Shown here: piece after piece, positions 1 to 6,364 of the stretch
Layout of the letters: each line of letters opens with the position of its first letter
Numbering within the stretch: position 1 is the first letter of the stretch
Assembly (NCBI GenBank): GCA_964628905.1
Contig: CAZVNS010000038.1
Span: 1-15,319, forward strand
Length of the DNA: 15,319 nucleotides
DNA from: JAJPXC01 sp964628905
GTDB taxonomy: Bacteria > Bacteroidota > Bacteroidia > Bacteroidales > Muribaculaceae
Direction: 5' to 3'
The notes under the pieces: model-generated
Databases searched by the model: none
Told to the model about the DNA's origin: nothing
What the model saw: only the letters and a program-made list of their open reading frames with translations
Made by a program: the position numbers and the translations under genes

Positions 1-142
1 ACCGTGTGAGTGTCATTTTTGGGTAACCCCGCCACGGAAGTTTGCTACTGCCCCTAAAAAAGGAAGTAGAACTAAGGTAAAAAGACTTTCTTTTGAATTT
101 TTATTTTGAGCAATGTAGTGTTTGTGTGTGAAAATTATTTTG
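1..142. other. AT-rich intergenic start of window, no gene seen
   Basis: This stretch has no convincing open frame, RNA gene or terminator. It is AT-rich and ends in the promoter at 143-151. Together with the leader that follows, it makes up the 410 bases before the first gene. It may hold the 3' flank of a gene lying outside the window. Confidence 0.5.
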
Positions 143-151
143 TAAATTTGC
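121..151 (+). promoter_or_regulatory. Bacteroidetes-type promoter for the 411-797 lipoprotein
   Basis: TAAATTTGC at 143-151 matches the Bacteroidetes -7 consensus TAnnTTTGC exactly. TTTG at 121-124 lies 18 nt upstream as a -33 element (the usual gap is about 19-21). The predicted transcript starts near 157, so the gene at 411 would carry a 5' leader of about 250 nt that includes the palindromic element at 216-334. The match is read from sequence; use of the promoter is inferred. Confidence 0.6.
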
Positions 152-215
152 AGCGCCATTCAACGGAATGACACGACATACTTAAACTAATCGAAGAAGC
201 GTTTTGCTTATCTTG

Positions 216-334
216 CTAATGAAAACCTGAGAAATTTTCGACGTACGCAAGAGATAACAAGGCGGTTCTCACGCTATAGCGTGGGCTGCTACTTTCATAT
301 CTCGCGTACACGGTTTTCTCAGGACCATCATTAG
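216..334 (+). promoter_or_regulatory. Large imperfect inverted repeat in the lipoprotein leader (structured RNA candidate)
   Basis: The left arm (216-256) and right arm (298-334) are reverse complements in four blocks: CTAATGA, CCTGAGAAA, GTACGC and GAGATA. Together these give 28 paired positions separated by small internal loops. The interior carries a perfect 14-bp palindrome, CACGCTATAGCGTG, at 270-283. The element lies between the promoter at 143 and the start codon at 411, so it would be transcribed. I do not recognise it as a named riboswitch. It could be a cis-regulatory leader, a small RNA or a palindromic mobile remnant. Confidence 0.55.
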
Positions 335-410
335 GAGATGTGGTAAATCAGTCCACGTTTCTTTATATAACTTAAGTGCCAATTGGACTGTGAGGCAACC
401 GAGACAAAGT

Positions 411-797
411 ATGAAACAAATTCTTAAACAAATGTGGTTTCTTCCTTTGTTCATCTGTGCGGTATTGTGCTGTACTAGTTTGACAGCATGTGGAGATGAT
501 GATAAGGATGAACCAATTGAAACCGGCACACAAAATGCAGAAGCCAAGAAGTTTATCGGAACTTGGCACTCTGATGCAACATCAGGAGGTAATTGGACTT
601 TCAATGCAGATGGGACATGTGAATTTTCTTACAATTCTACCTATACGGGCAATTGGAGCTATTCTGCAGAATCAAAAGTATTGACCACTACAATTCTAAA
701 TTGGAATTGGGAAATCTATGCGATATCAGAAAACTCTTGGACCGGTAAGCATTTAGCTGGAAAAGGTACAACTTTCACTTATACTCGTGTAAAGTAA
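411..797 (+). CDS. Small lipocalin-like surface lipoprotein
   Basis: This is a 128-residue protein that is probably lipid-anchored at the outer membrane. A signal peptide with a hydrophobic core at residues 9-21 ends in the lipobox LTAC, with Cys27 as the lipidated residue. The run CGDDDKDE after it resembles the acidic export signal of Bacteroidetes surface lipoproteins. The rest (about 45-128) is a small beta-rich domain with a lipocalin-like KKFIGTW opening and repeated GNW/W-x-F strands, as in Bacteroidales lipocalin-like or DUF-type lipoproteins. I chose ATG 411 over GTG 390 because 411 begins directly with the charged n-region (MKQILKQ). The ligand and function are unknown. It is AT-richer than the housekeeping genes in the window and is preceded by a long structured leader. 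Confidence 0.75.
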   Translation: MKQILKQMWFLPLFICAVLCCTSLTACGDDDKDEPIETGTQNAEAKKFIGTWHSDATSGGNWTFNADGTCEFSYNSTYTGNWSYSAESKVLTTTILNWNWEIYAISENSWTGKHLAGKGTTFTYTRVK

Positions 798-819
798 GTA
801 TAGCGTCTTTTCCGCATAG

Positions 820-856
820 AGGGTGTTACCGTACTTTTGCAGTACGATAACACTCT
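820..856 (+). promoter_or_regulatory. Promoter inside a 15-bp dyad, upstream of the phage-type gene
   Basis: TACTTTTGC at 832-840 matches TAnnTTTGC and sits 22 nt before the ATG at 863. It is embedded in an inverted repeat, 820-834 against 842-856, with one G-T wobble, one mismatch and a 7-nt loop. The dyad could be an operator over the promoter or, as RNA, a terminator for the upstream lipoprotein gene, since a T-rich tail (TTTCTTT) follows. The sequence alone does not decide. Confidence 0.45.
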
Positions 857-862
857 TTCTTT

Positions 863-1609
863 ATGGAAACCATTTCAATCAATTTTCAGATTCCGGCTTC
901 GTGGTCGGAACTCTCCGACAAGCAACTCCGCACGGTGTATCAGCTCATTGCCGATGATATGTCAACAGACGAGTTGAAAACCCTTTGCTTGCTCAACTGG
1001 AGCAGCACAAAGGTCATTGGCCGTCAGGAGTCCGGCTCTTACCTTTTGAAGAACGGTAACATCCTGTTCGAGGTTACACCTCTCACTATTGCCGAACTGC
1101 TACCGCACCTCGACTGGCTCGGTGCTACGCCGCCAATGCCAACTCGCCCGGTCAAACTCAAACACCGGCCCGGCATTACTGCCGACTTCTCCGAAGTGAC
1201 GTTTGAGACATACATCATCGTCGATAACCTCTATCAAGGTTATTTGGAAACTCAATCGGACGATCTGCTCGATGAACTCGCAAGCGTCCTTTATCCCGGT
1301 ATCAAAACACCGCTCGCTCCGTGGGAGCGCATTGCCGTATTCTATTGGGCTGTCTCGCTCAAAGATTTCTTCTCGCGAAAATTCCCCGACTTCTTTCAGC
1401 CGATGACTGAATTGTCTGACGGCAATTTACTCGGCTCATCTCCAAATCGTGTTGAAGCCGCGATGAACGCTCAAATCCGTGCCCTCACCAAAGGTGATGT
1501 TACCAAAGAGAGCGACATTCTCGCTCTCGATACTTGGCGAGCATTGACCGAACTCAATGCCCAGGCCAAAGAGTATAAGGAACTCAACGCCCAAATCAAC
1601 AATAAATGA
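863..1609 (+). CDS. Orphan phage-type protein, possibly of tail-assembly origin
   Basis: This 248-residue soluble protein has no signal peptide or membrane segment. The opening (residues 10-50: IPASWSELSDKQLRTVYQLI, then DELKTLCLLNW) and the ending (LDTWRALTELNAQAKEYKEL) resemble a hypothetical protein family I associate with Bacteroidales prophages, where it lies among structural or tail genes. That link is from memory and weak. No catalytic motif is visible. It stands alone: no capsid, portal, terminase or integrase lies nearby, so it is either a prophage remnant or a co-opted gene. It has its own promoter at 832-840, and its stop overlaps the next small ORF as ATGA, a sign of former operon structure. 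Confidence 0.5.
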   Translation: METISINFQIPASWSELSDKQLRTVYQLIADDMSTDELKTLCLLNWSSTKVIGRQESGSYLLKNGNILFEVTPLTIAELLPHLDWLGATPPMPTRPVKLKHRPGITADFSEVTFETYIIVDNLYQGYLETQSDDLLDELASVLYPGIKTPLAPWERIAVFYWAVSLKDFFSRKFPDFFQPMTELSDGNLLGSSPNRVEAAMNAQIRALTKGDVTKESDILALDTWRALTELNAQAKEYKELNAQINNK

Positions 1610-1689
1610 TGCCGTTATCCGATTGGTGCGCCACACAATTCTTTGAAGAATTGTCGGCTAAAAATCTTCTCGCTCAAAAAGAATATTGA
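1606..1689 (+). CDS. 27-codon ORF overlapping the phage-type gene (ATGA coupling), possible truncated gene
   Basis: The frame reads MMPLSDWCATQFF then EELSAKNLLAQKEY and stop. Its ATG (1606-1608) overlaps the TGA of the preceding gene (1607-1609), the usual layout of translationally coupled phage genes. The last third of the preceding gene's operon-like neighbourhood is missing, so this may be the start of a longer phage gene cut short by a deletion. A 9-bp inverted repeat (ACAATTCTT/AAGAATTGT, 1635-1654) lies inside it. No function can be assigned. Confidence 0.35.
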   Translation: MMPLSDWCATQFFEELSAKNLLAQKEY

Positions 1690-1750
1690 GTTTTTTTGTT
1701 TTTGGGATATTTTTGGGGGCGGTTTTGGGGTTTTATTTGGCGGTAATGGG

Positions 1751-1759
1751 TATATTTGC
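1751..1759 (+). promoter_or_regulatory. -7 promoter element for the GH10 xylanase
   Basis: TATATTTGC matches TAnnTTTGC exactly and lies 64 nt before the GH10 start. The best -33 candidate is TTTG at 1724-1727, with a slightly long spacing of 23 nt. The surrounding 1690-1823 is otherwise non-coding and T/G-rich. Confidence 0.5.
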
Positions 1760-1823
1760 ATTTTGTGTAACTATTGTCTTAAATAGGTAGCGTACTTTAT
1801 AACAGTTTGTTTAACTACTAAAT

Positions 1824-3023
1824 ATGAGAATGGATATGAAGACGATGTGTGTGATTAGGTGCGCGGCGGTGTGGGCGCTGATGTCGGTGTCGACGGTGTG
1901 TGCTCTGGGTCGGGGATCGAAGGATACACCGCTGCGTGAGGCGTTTGCCGACAAGTTTAAGATTGGGATGGCGCTGACGCAGGATCAGCTGCTGGGGAAG
2001 GATTCTGTGGGGCTTGGGATTTTGGTGGAGAATTGCAATGTGGTGATCCCGGAGAATGCGTTCAAGTCGGGTGTGCTGCAGCCGGTAAATCGTCCGGGTG
2101 TGGAGTGGAATTGGGCTTATGCTGACACGTGTGTGGCTATCGCTGAGCGCAATGGGTTGGAGCTTGTGGGGCATTCGCTGATGTGGCATCCGCATGTAGA
2201 GCTGCGGTGGAAGCCGAAGGGGGATGGGACGTATGAGGGTACGCGTGAGGAGTTTCAGGCGTGGATGAAGGATTACATCACGACGGTAGTGACGCGCTAC
2301 CGCGGCCGTGTGAAGGTGTGGGATGTGGTGAATGAGGCGATCATGGAGGATGGGTCGTACCGCAATTCGCCGATGTATTATTTCCTGGGTGAGGAGTGGA
2401 TCCCGCTGGCTTTTGAGTATGCTCATGCGGCTGACCCTGAGGCTCGGCTCTATATCAATGATTATGCGATGTGGGAGCCGGCGAAGCGCCAGACGTATAA
2501 GCGCATTGTGAGGGATTTGCGGCGTCGGGGGCTGCCGATCTACGGCATCGGGATGCAGTGTCATTATATCATCGACCATGCGCTGTGGGGGCACACTCCG
2601 GAGCGGCTCGATGAGGCTATCAAGGATCTGGCGACCACGGGGTGCAAGATTTTGATTACGGAGTTTGACTTGTCGGCCCTGCCGGTGATCTGGGGGCGTG
2701 AGTTGCCGGGTGGCGCTACGCCTGACCCGGCCGCTGTCAAGGCTAAGGCTGACCCGTATCCGCGCCGCTTGCCGACGGATGTGGCTCAGCGGTGGAATAA
2801 GCTGATGCGTGAGTTTATCGATGTGATGGTCGACAATGCTGAGGTGATCGACCGTGTGAGCACGTGGGGCGTGCGCGACCAGGACTCGTGGCGCAGCTCT
2901 TATCCGGCGGGTGTGGGTCCGCGCACTGACTATCCGCTGTGGTACGACCGCCAAGGTCGGCGTAAGGAGCCTGTGGCTAAGGTTGTGGAGCTGCTGGTGC
3001 GCGCTCGCAGCCGTGGCCGTTAG
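1824..3023 (+). CDS. Secreted GH10 endo-1,4-beta-xylanase
   Basis: This enzyme hydrolyses internal beta-1,4 bonds of xylan. The 399 residues hold an N-terminal signal peptide (about 1-27, no lipobox) and one GH10 (beta/alpha)8 barrel. Family hallmarks are GHSLMWHPH (116-124), the acid/base motif WDVVNEA with Glu171, and the nucleophile motif ITEFDLS with Glu280. The conserved late WG is at 348-349. No carbohydrate-binding module or C-terminal sorting tail is visible, so the product may be periplasmic or soluble. M5 is an alternative start. The gene is monocistronic, with its own promoter and no susC/susD neighbours. Its coding strand is strikingly G-rich (24 G, 12 C in 2161-2220 by hand count), while the other GC-rich genes here have C-rich coding strands. 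It ends convergently, its TAG overlapping the stop of the micro-ORF on the other strand. Confidence 0.93.
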   Translation: MRMDMKTMCVIRCAAVWALMSVSTVCALGRGSKDTPLREAFADKFKIGMALTQDQLLGKDSVGLGILVENCNVVIPENAFKSGVLQPVNRPGVEWNWAYADTCVAIAERNGLELVGHSLMWHPHVELRWKPKGDGTYEGTREEFQAWMKDYITTVVTRYRGRVKVWDVVNEAIMEDGSYRNSPMYYFLGEEWIPLAFEYAHAADPEARLYINDYAMWEPAKRQTYKRIVRDLRRRGLPIYGIGMQCHYIIDHALWGHTPERLDEAIKDLATTGCKILITEFDLSALPVIWGRELPGGATPDPAAVKAKADPYPRRLPTDVAQRWNKLMREFIDVMVDNAEVIDRVSTWGVRDQDSWRSSYPAGVGPRTDYPLWYDRQGRRKEPVAKVVELLVRARSRGR

Positions 3024-3151
3024 AGGCGGATTTTGGTGGTTGCAGAGCCCTGGCGGCGGATGTAGATGTGGCCGGGGGTGGGGGTGGCTACGGGAGCCAG
3101 GGCCGTGGCTGCGATGAGCAGGGCGGCGCGATAGTTGTTGATGATAGACAT
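3020..3151 (-). CDS. 43-residue micro-ORF: signal peptide fused to an amylase-type C-terminal tail
   Basis: Translated from CAT at 3149-3151, the frame begins MSIINNYRAALLIAATALAP, a charged n-region plus a hydrophobic core like a Sec signal. It then reads VATPTPGHIYIRRQGS and ATTKIRL before TAA. The last 23 residues align with the end of the alpha-amylase (VNNPAAGGIYIRRQGS then SAIKVRF) at 13 identities, and 24 nt are identical (3045-3068 against 11113-11136). It follows the endonuclease gene by 43 nt on the same strand and has no clear promoter. It is either an internally deleted remnant of a secreted enzyme gene or a genuine secreted microprotein. Its stop overlaps the xylanase stop. Confidence 0.45.
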   Translation of the reverse strand: MSIINNYRAALLIAATALAPVATPTPGHIYIRRQGSATTKIRL

Positions 3152-3194
3152 GTGTGTACTATAATTAATGTGTGAATGATGGGGGATGATTACT

Positions 3195-3962
3195 TTACTT
3201 GCCTGTATTTTTTGTTTTGGGTTTCAAGGGTGGGCGGTATATCTCATCTACCTCTTCCCAACGGGGGATATATATGGTCTTGCCATAGAGATCGCGGTAA
3301 GCATCTATAATCTTCTTCCTCCATCCGACGGAGAGTGCGTGTGTATCAGGGTAGCTGAAGAGTGTTTCCTCAATCGCTGACAAGTAGTGCTCCAATGATT
3401 GGAACAGGGGGAAGCGTGACTGCTGGCCATACCACTTTGCGGGTCGAATTTTGTGTATGACCTTGTTCTTGTATTGCACGTTGAGGGGCCAGGTTTCCAT
3501 AGATCGGCATATTTCCCAAACGTTTTTGAGCCAAAGTTCTTTAATCGTTACGATGCCTTTGTCGCTCATTGAGTAGCCAAATATGATGTATTTGGTGTGC
3601 AGCATATATGGGTTTTCAAGGATTTCGCGGGAGTAGGCTTTAAAGTCGGCGATGTCGAAGCCGGGTGTCGCAGAATAGTTGAAGGCTTTAACTTCGAGCA
3701 AATCCACGGTATGGTCGTCGGGGTTGAGAAAGATGTCGGGTGGCATCTGTGTGTTGGTGTTGGTGTCAAACGCAACGTTATTCTTTCGAAGCCAACCTTC
3801 GAGCCACTCTTGAATTATATTGCCTACTACATCTTTCTGTCTGACAATGATATCGACATCGCCGAGGAAAAATCTGATTTGTCCCTCCACTGTTTTTATC
3901 TTGTCAACATTGAGCAGGCGGTCATAGACTTGCTCTGCTGTGAGTGTTATTCTATCGGCCAT
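3195..3962 (-). CDS. Type II restriction endonuclease, NgoBV-like
   Basis: This 255-residue protein would cleave DNA at sites left unmethylated by the adjacent methyltransferase. Its overall sequence resembles the NgoBV/NlaIV family of type II enzymes (known site GGNNCC); assigning that site here is inference. A PD-(D/E)xK-like core is visible: PPDIFLN with Asp76, then DLLEVKAFN with Glu90 and Lys92. The ATG (3960-3962) begins 2 nt after the methyltransferase stop, so the two are co-translated with the methylase first, a usual safeguard. The gene is AT-richer than ruvB or the GH10 gene, which suggests horizontal acquisition. The frame appears intact and full length. Confidence 0.8.
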   Translation of the reverse strand: MADRITLTAEQVYDRLLNVDKIKTVEGQIRFFLGDVDIIVRQKDVVGNIIQEWLEGWLRKNNVAFDTNTNTQMPPDIFLNPDDHTVDLLEVKAFNYSATPGFDIADFKAYSREILENPYMLHTKYIIFGYSMSDKGIVTIKELWLKNVWEICRSMETWPLNVQYKNKVIHKIRPAKWYGQQSRFPLFQSLEHYLSAIEETLFSYPDTHALSVGWRKKIIDAYRDLYGKTIYIPRWEEVDEIYRPPLKPKTKNTGK

Positions 3963-3964
3963 GT

Positions 3965-5254
3965 TTAGTCAAAGTTTATTGCTTGTATTAAACGAGTTGC
4001 AACGGCCTTGATGACTGGTACTACAACCGTATTACCAAGCAAGTCGTAACCATGTTTTTCTGAGACATTGAGCTGCATTTTCTCGGGATAGCCAAACAAG
4101 CGTAGACCTTCGCGAAGTGTAAGTTTGCGCAGTCCGCCATGGTCAGCGACGTATATTTTTTGCATATCCATGGCGACCAGTGTCGGCGCGATTTCTTGGG
4201 GGCCCAGTACTTTACTGATGGGGAAGCTGAGTTTGCCGGCCACAATATTATAACCTTTAGGAAGTGTAGTGTCGGGTTGACGCTGTATGGTGGTGTTTCC
4301 GAAAATATCACTTACGGCGACCTTGCGTTTTGGGTGCTCAAATTTTACATATCCTTTTCGTGCGAGGTCGTCAAGCATTGGTTGTAAGTTTGGATAATTA
4401 CAGAATGAGCTGATATGGTCGTATGTCAGAGGCATGCCATCCATCCAATCGATGCCAATCAGTTCTGCCCATTTCTTCTTCCTGCGTTCTTTCAGGATCA
4501 AGTTAAGCAATTGTTTCTGCTCGGATGAGACAGGCCCTTTGGTCTCCAGGTCCCAGCTGTGGATGTTGGTGTCGCCACCACGTTTGTCTTTTATCGACTT
4601 GCCATACAGCTCATCAATTGAAAAGTGTGAGAGAAGTGTATTGATAAAGGGGGTATTCTCTGTTGGGAGTCCGTGCTCTAAAATGTCGCCTATGGTTTTG
4701 GATGAGCCTTCAAAGTTGTCTAAATTAGGGGTGTTGTCAAATGAACCGACTATATATATGCGTTTGCGGTCTTGAGGCACGCCAAAATCCTTAGAGTTTA
4801 ATACTTTATAATTAATTTTATATCCTAATTCGAGGAGTTTGTTGAGTATTACCTCCAGAGTTTTACCCCCATCGTGATTTACCAGTCCTTCCACATTTTC
4901 GAGGATAAATCCTTTTGGCCTTTTTTCTCGTAGGATACGTTCTACTTCAAAGAAGAGTGTGCCGCGGGTATCGGCAAATCCTTGACGTTTGCCGGCATAT
5001 GAAAAAGCTTGGCAAGGAAATCCGGCACAGAGTATATCGAAGTCAGGAATTGATTCGGCATCGACTTGGGTAATGTCACCTACGATATTCTCGTGCTCAT
5101 AGTTGTGCTGAAGCACTTTTATGGCATAGGGCTTAATCTCCGAAGTCATAACACACTTCGGAGTATATCCGGCCTCCTCCAAAGCCTGTGACAGGCCGGT
5201 ACGGATGCCGCCAATGCCGGCAAAAAGGTCGATGAAGCGTATTTCCTTAGCCAT
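3965..5254 (-). CDS. Type II DNA (cytosine-5-)-methyltransferase
   Basis: This enzyme transfers a methyl group from S-adenosylmethionine to C5 of cytosine, protecting host DNA from the neighbouring endonuclease. The 429 residues carry the standard C5-MTase motifs in order: motif I DLFAGIGGIR (9-18), motif IV AGFPCQAFS with catalytic Cys81, motif VI ENVEGL (Glu119), motif VIII QDRKRIYIVG (161-170), a target-recognition region at about 175-355, motif IX RKLTLREGLRLFGYP (376-390) and motif X GNTVVVPVI (407-415). All catalytic residues are present. It lies 41 nt downstream of ruvB on the same strand with no obvious TAnnTTTG promoter of its own, so it may be read from the ruvB transcript. The DNA is AT-richer than its neighbours. 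The paired nuclease hints at GGNNCC specificity. Confidence 0.95.
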   Translation of the reverse strand: MAKEIRFIDLFAGIGGIRTGLSQALEEAGYTPKCVMTSEIKPYAIKVLQHNYEHENIVGDITQVDAESIPDFDILCAGFPCQAFSYAGKRQGFADTRGTLFFEVERILREKRPKGFILENVEGLVNHDGGKTLEVILNKLLELGYKINYKVLNSKDFGVPQDRKRIYIVGSFDNTPNLDNFEGSSKTIGDILEHGLPTENTPFINTLLSHFSIDELYGKSIKDKRGGDTNIHSWDLETKGPVSSEQKQLLNLILKERRKKKWAELIGIDWMDGMPLTYDHISSFCNYPNLQPMLDDLARKGYVKFEHPKRKVAVSDIFGNTTIQRQPDTTLPKGYNIVAGKLSFPISKVLGPQEIAPTLVAMDMQKIYVADHGGLRKLTLREGLRLFGYPEKMQLNVSEKHGYDLLGNTVVVPVIKAVATRLIQAINFD

Positions 5255-5295
5255 TGTTAGGTGTTAGAACGGTGCTATGGGTTGTGGTAATTGTG

Positions 5296-6327
5296 TTAGA
5301 TGTCGAAGAGGCCGCCCATGGCTGAGGGGCGGGTGGCGCCGAGGTGGGAGTAGGCCAGGTCGGTGACTTCGCGGCCGCGGGGTGTGCGCTTGATGAAGCC
5401 TTCTTTGATCAGGAATGGCTCGTAGACTTCCTCGATGGTGCCGGGGTCTTCGCCGAGGGCTGTGGCGATGGTCGACAGGCCGACGGGTCCGCCGTTGAAT
5501 TTTGTGATGATGGTGGTGAGTATCTTGTTGTCGATTTCGTCGAGCCCGTAGCGGTCGATGTTGAGTGCTTCGAGGGCGTAGCGCGCGATCTGTGGGTCGA
5601 TGGTGCCTGAACCTTTGACCTGGGCGAAGTCGCGCACTCGGCGGAGCAGGGCGTTAGCTATACGGGGTGTGCCTCTCGATCGGAGGGCTATCTCGTTGGC
5701 GGCGGCTTCGGTGCACCCTACGTTGAGCAGGCGGGCTGAGCGGAGTATGATGCGGCGGAGCACTTCGTGGTCGTAGTATTCGAGGTGGCAGTTGATGCCG
5801 AAGCGTGCTCGCAGGGGTGAGGTGAGCAGGCCTGAGCGCGTGGTGGCTCCGACGAGGGTGAATGGCGACAGGGCGAGCTGCACGGAGCGTGCTCCGGGGC
5901 CTTTGTCGATCATGATGTCGATGCGGTAGTCCTCCATGGCTGAGTAGAGGTACTCCTCGACCACGGGGCTTAGGCGGTGGATTTCGTCGATGAATAGCAC
6001 GTCGTTGGGCTCGAGCGATGTGAGCAGTCCGGCCAGGTCGCCGGGCTTGTCGAGCACGGGACCTGAGGTGACTTTGAAGCCTACGCCGAGCTCGTTGGCC
6101 ACGATGGCTGACAGTGTGGTTTTGCCCAGTCCTGGGGGGCCGTGGAGGAGCATGTGGTCGAGGGCCTCGCCGCGGAGACGGGCGGCGGCCACGAATATCT
6201 TGAGGTTTTCCACAATCTTGTCCTGGCCGTTGAATGCGTCGAACGATGATGGGCGCAGGGCGCGCTCCATCTCGTCGTCGCGCGAGGCGGCGGCTTGGCT
6301 GCGGATGTCGAAGTCGTCGTTGTTCAT
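5296..6327 (-). CDS. ruvB: Holliday junction branch migration ATPase RuvB
   Basis: This is the ATP-driven motor of the RuvABC complex, which migrates Holliday junctions during recombination repair. The 343 residues show Walker A (GPPGLGKTT), Walker B (LFIDEIH), the sensor-1 segment GATTRSG, and the C-terminal winged-helix end (YEPFLIKEGFIKRTPRGR), all typical of full-length RuvB. I chose ATG 6325-6327 (MNNDDFD) over an in-frame TTG nine bases upstream. A promoter element, TACCTTTGC (minus strand, 6333-6341), ends only 5 nt before this ATG, so the leader would be extremely short. It follows the DUF2461 gene by 37 nt and precedes the restriction-modification pair. ruvA and ruvC are not in the window. 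Confidence 0.97.
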   Translation of the reverse strand: MNNDDFDIRSQAAASRDDEMERALRPSSFDAFNGQDKIVENLKIFVAAARLRGEALDHMLLHGPPGLGKTTLSAIVANELGVGFKVTSGPVLDKPGDLAGLLTSLEPNDVLFIDEIHRLSPVVEEYLYSAMEDYRIDIMIDKGPGARSVQLALSPFTLVGATTRSGLLTSPLRARFGINCHLEYYDHEVLRRIILRSARLLNVGCTEAAANEIALRSRGTPRIANALLRRVRDFAQVKGSGTIDPQIARYALEALNIDRYGLDEIDNKILTTIITKFNGGPVGLSTIATALGEDPGTIEEVYEPFLIKEGFIKRTPRGREVTDLAYSHLGATRPSAMGGLFDI

Positions 6328-6332
6328 CAGTG

Positions 6333-6364
6333 GCAAAGGTACAAATTTAGTTGGTAATCGCCAA
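6333..6364 (-). promoter_or_regulatory. ruvB promoter with overlapping TTGGCGATTACCAA motif
   Basis: On the minus strand TACCTTTGC (6333-6341) is a perfect -7 element, and TTGG (6361-6364) lies exactly 19 nt upstream as a -33 element. The -33 is the first half of TTGGCGATTACCAA (6351-6364), which recurs in variant form at the psd and RsmI-like promoters. Transcription would begin at or within a few bases of the ATG. Confidence 0.6.

Noticed and set aside
1818..2954. 378-codon open frame antisense to the xylanase
   Set aside because: It is an Arg/His/Pro/Ile-rich shadow of the G-rich GH10 gene, has no recognisable domain, and lies opposite a clear catalytic protein.
3186..3380. 64-codon plus-strand frame overlapping the nuclease end
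   Set aside because: It is antisense to the conserved C-terminal part of the endonuclease and shows no independent coding signal.
6351..6364. Hairpin TTGG/CCAA as a terminator of the DUF2461 gene
   Set aside because: The stem is short and there is no T-run; it is better explained as part of the ruvB promoter motif.
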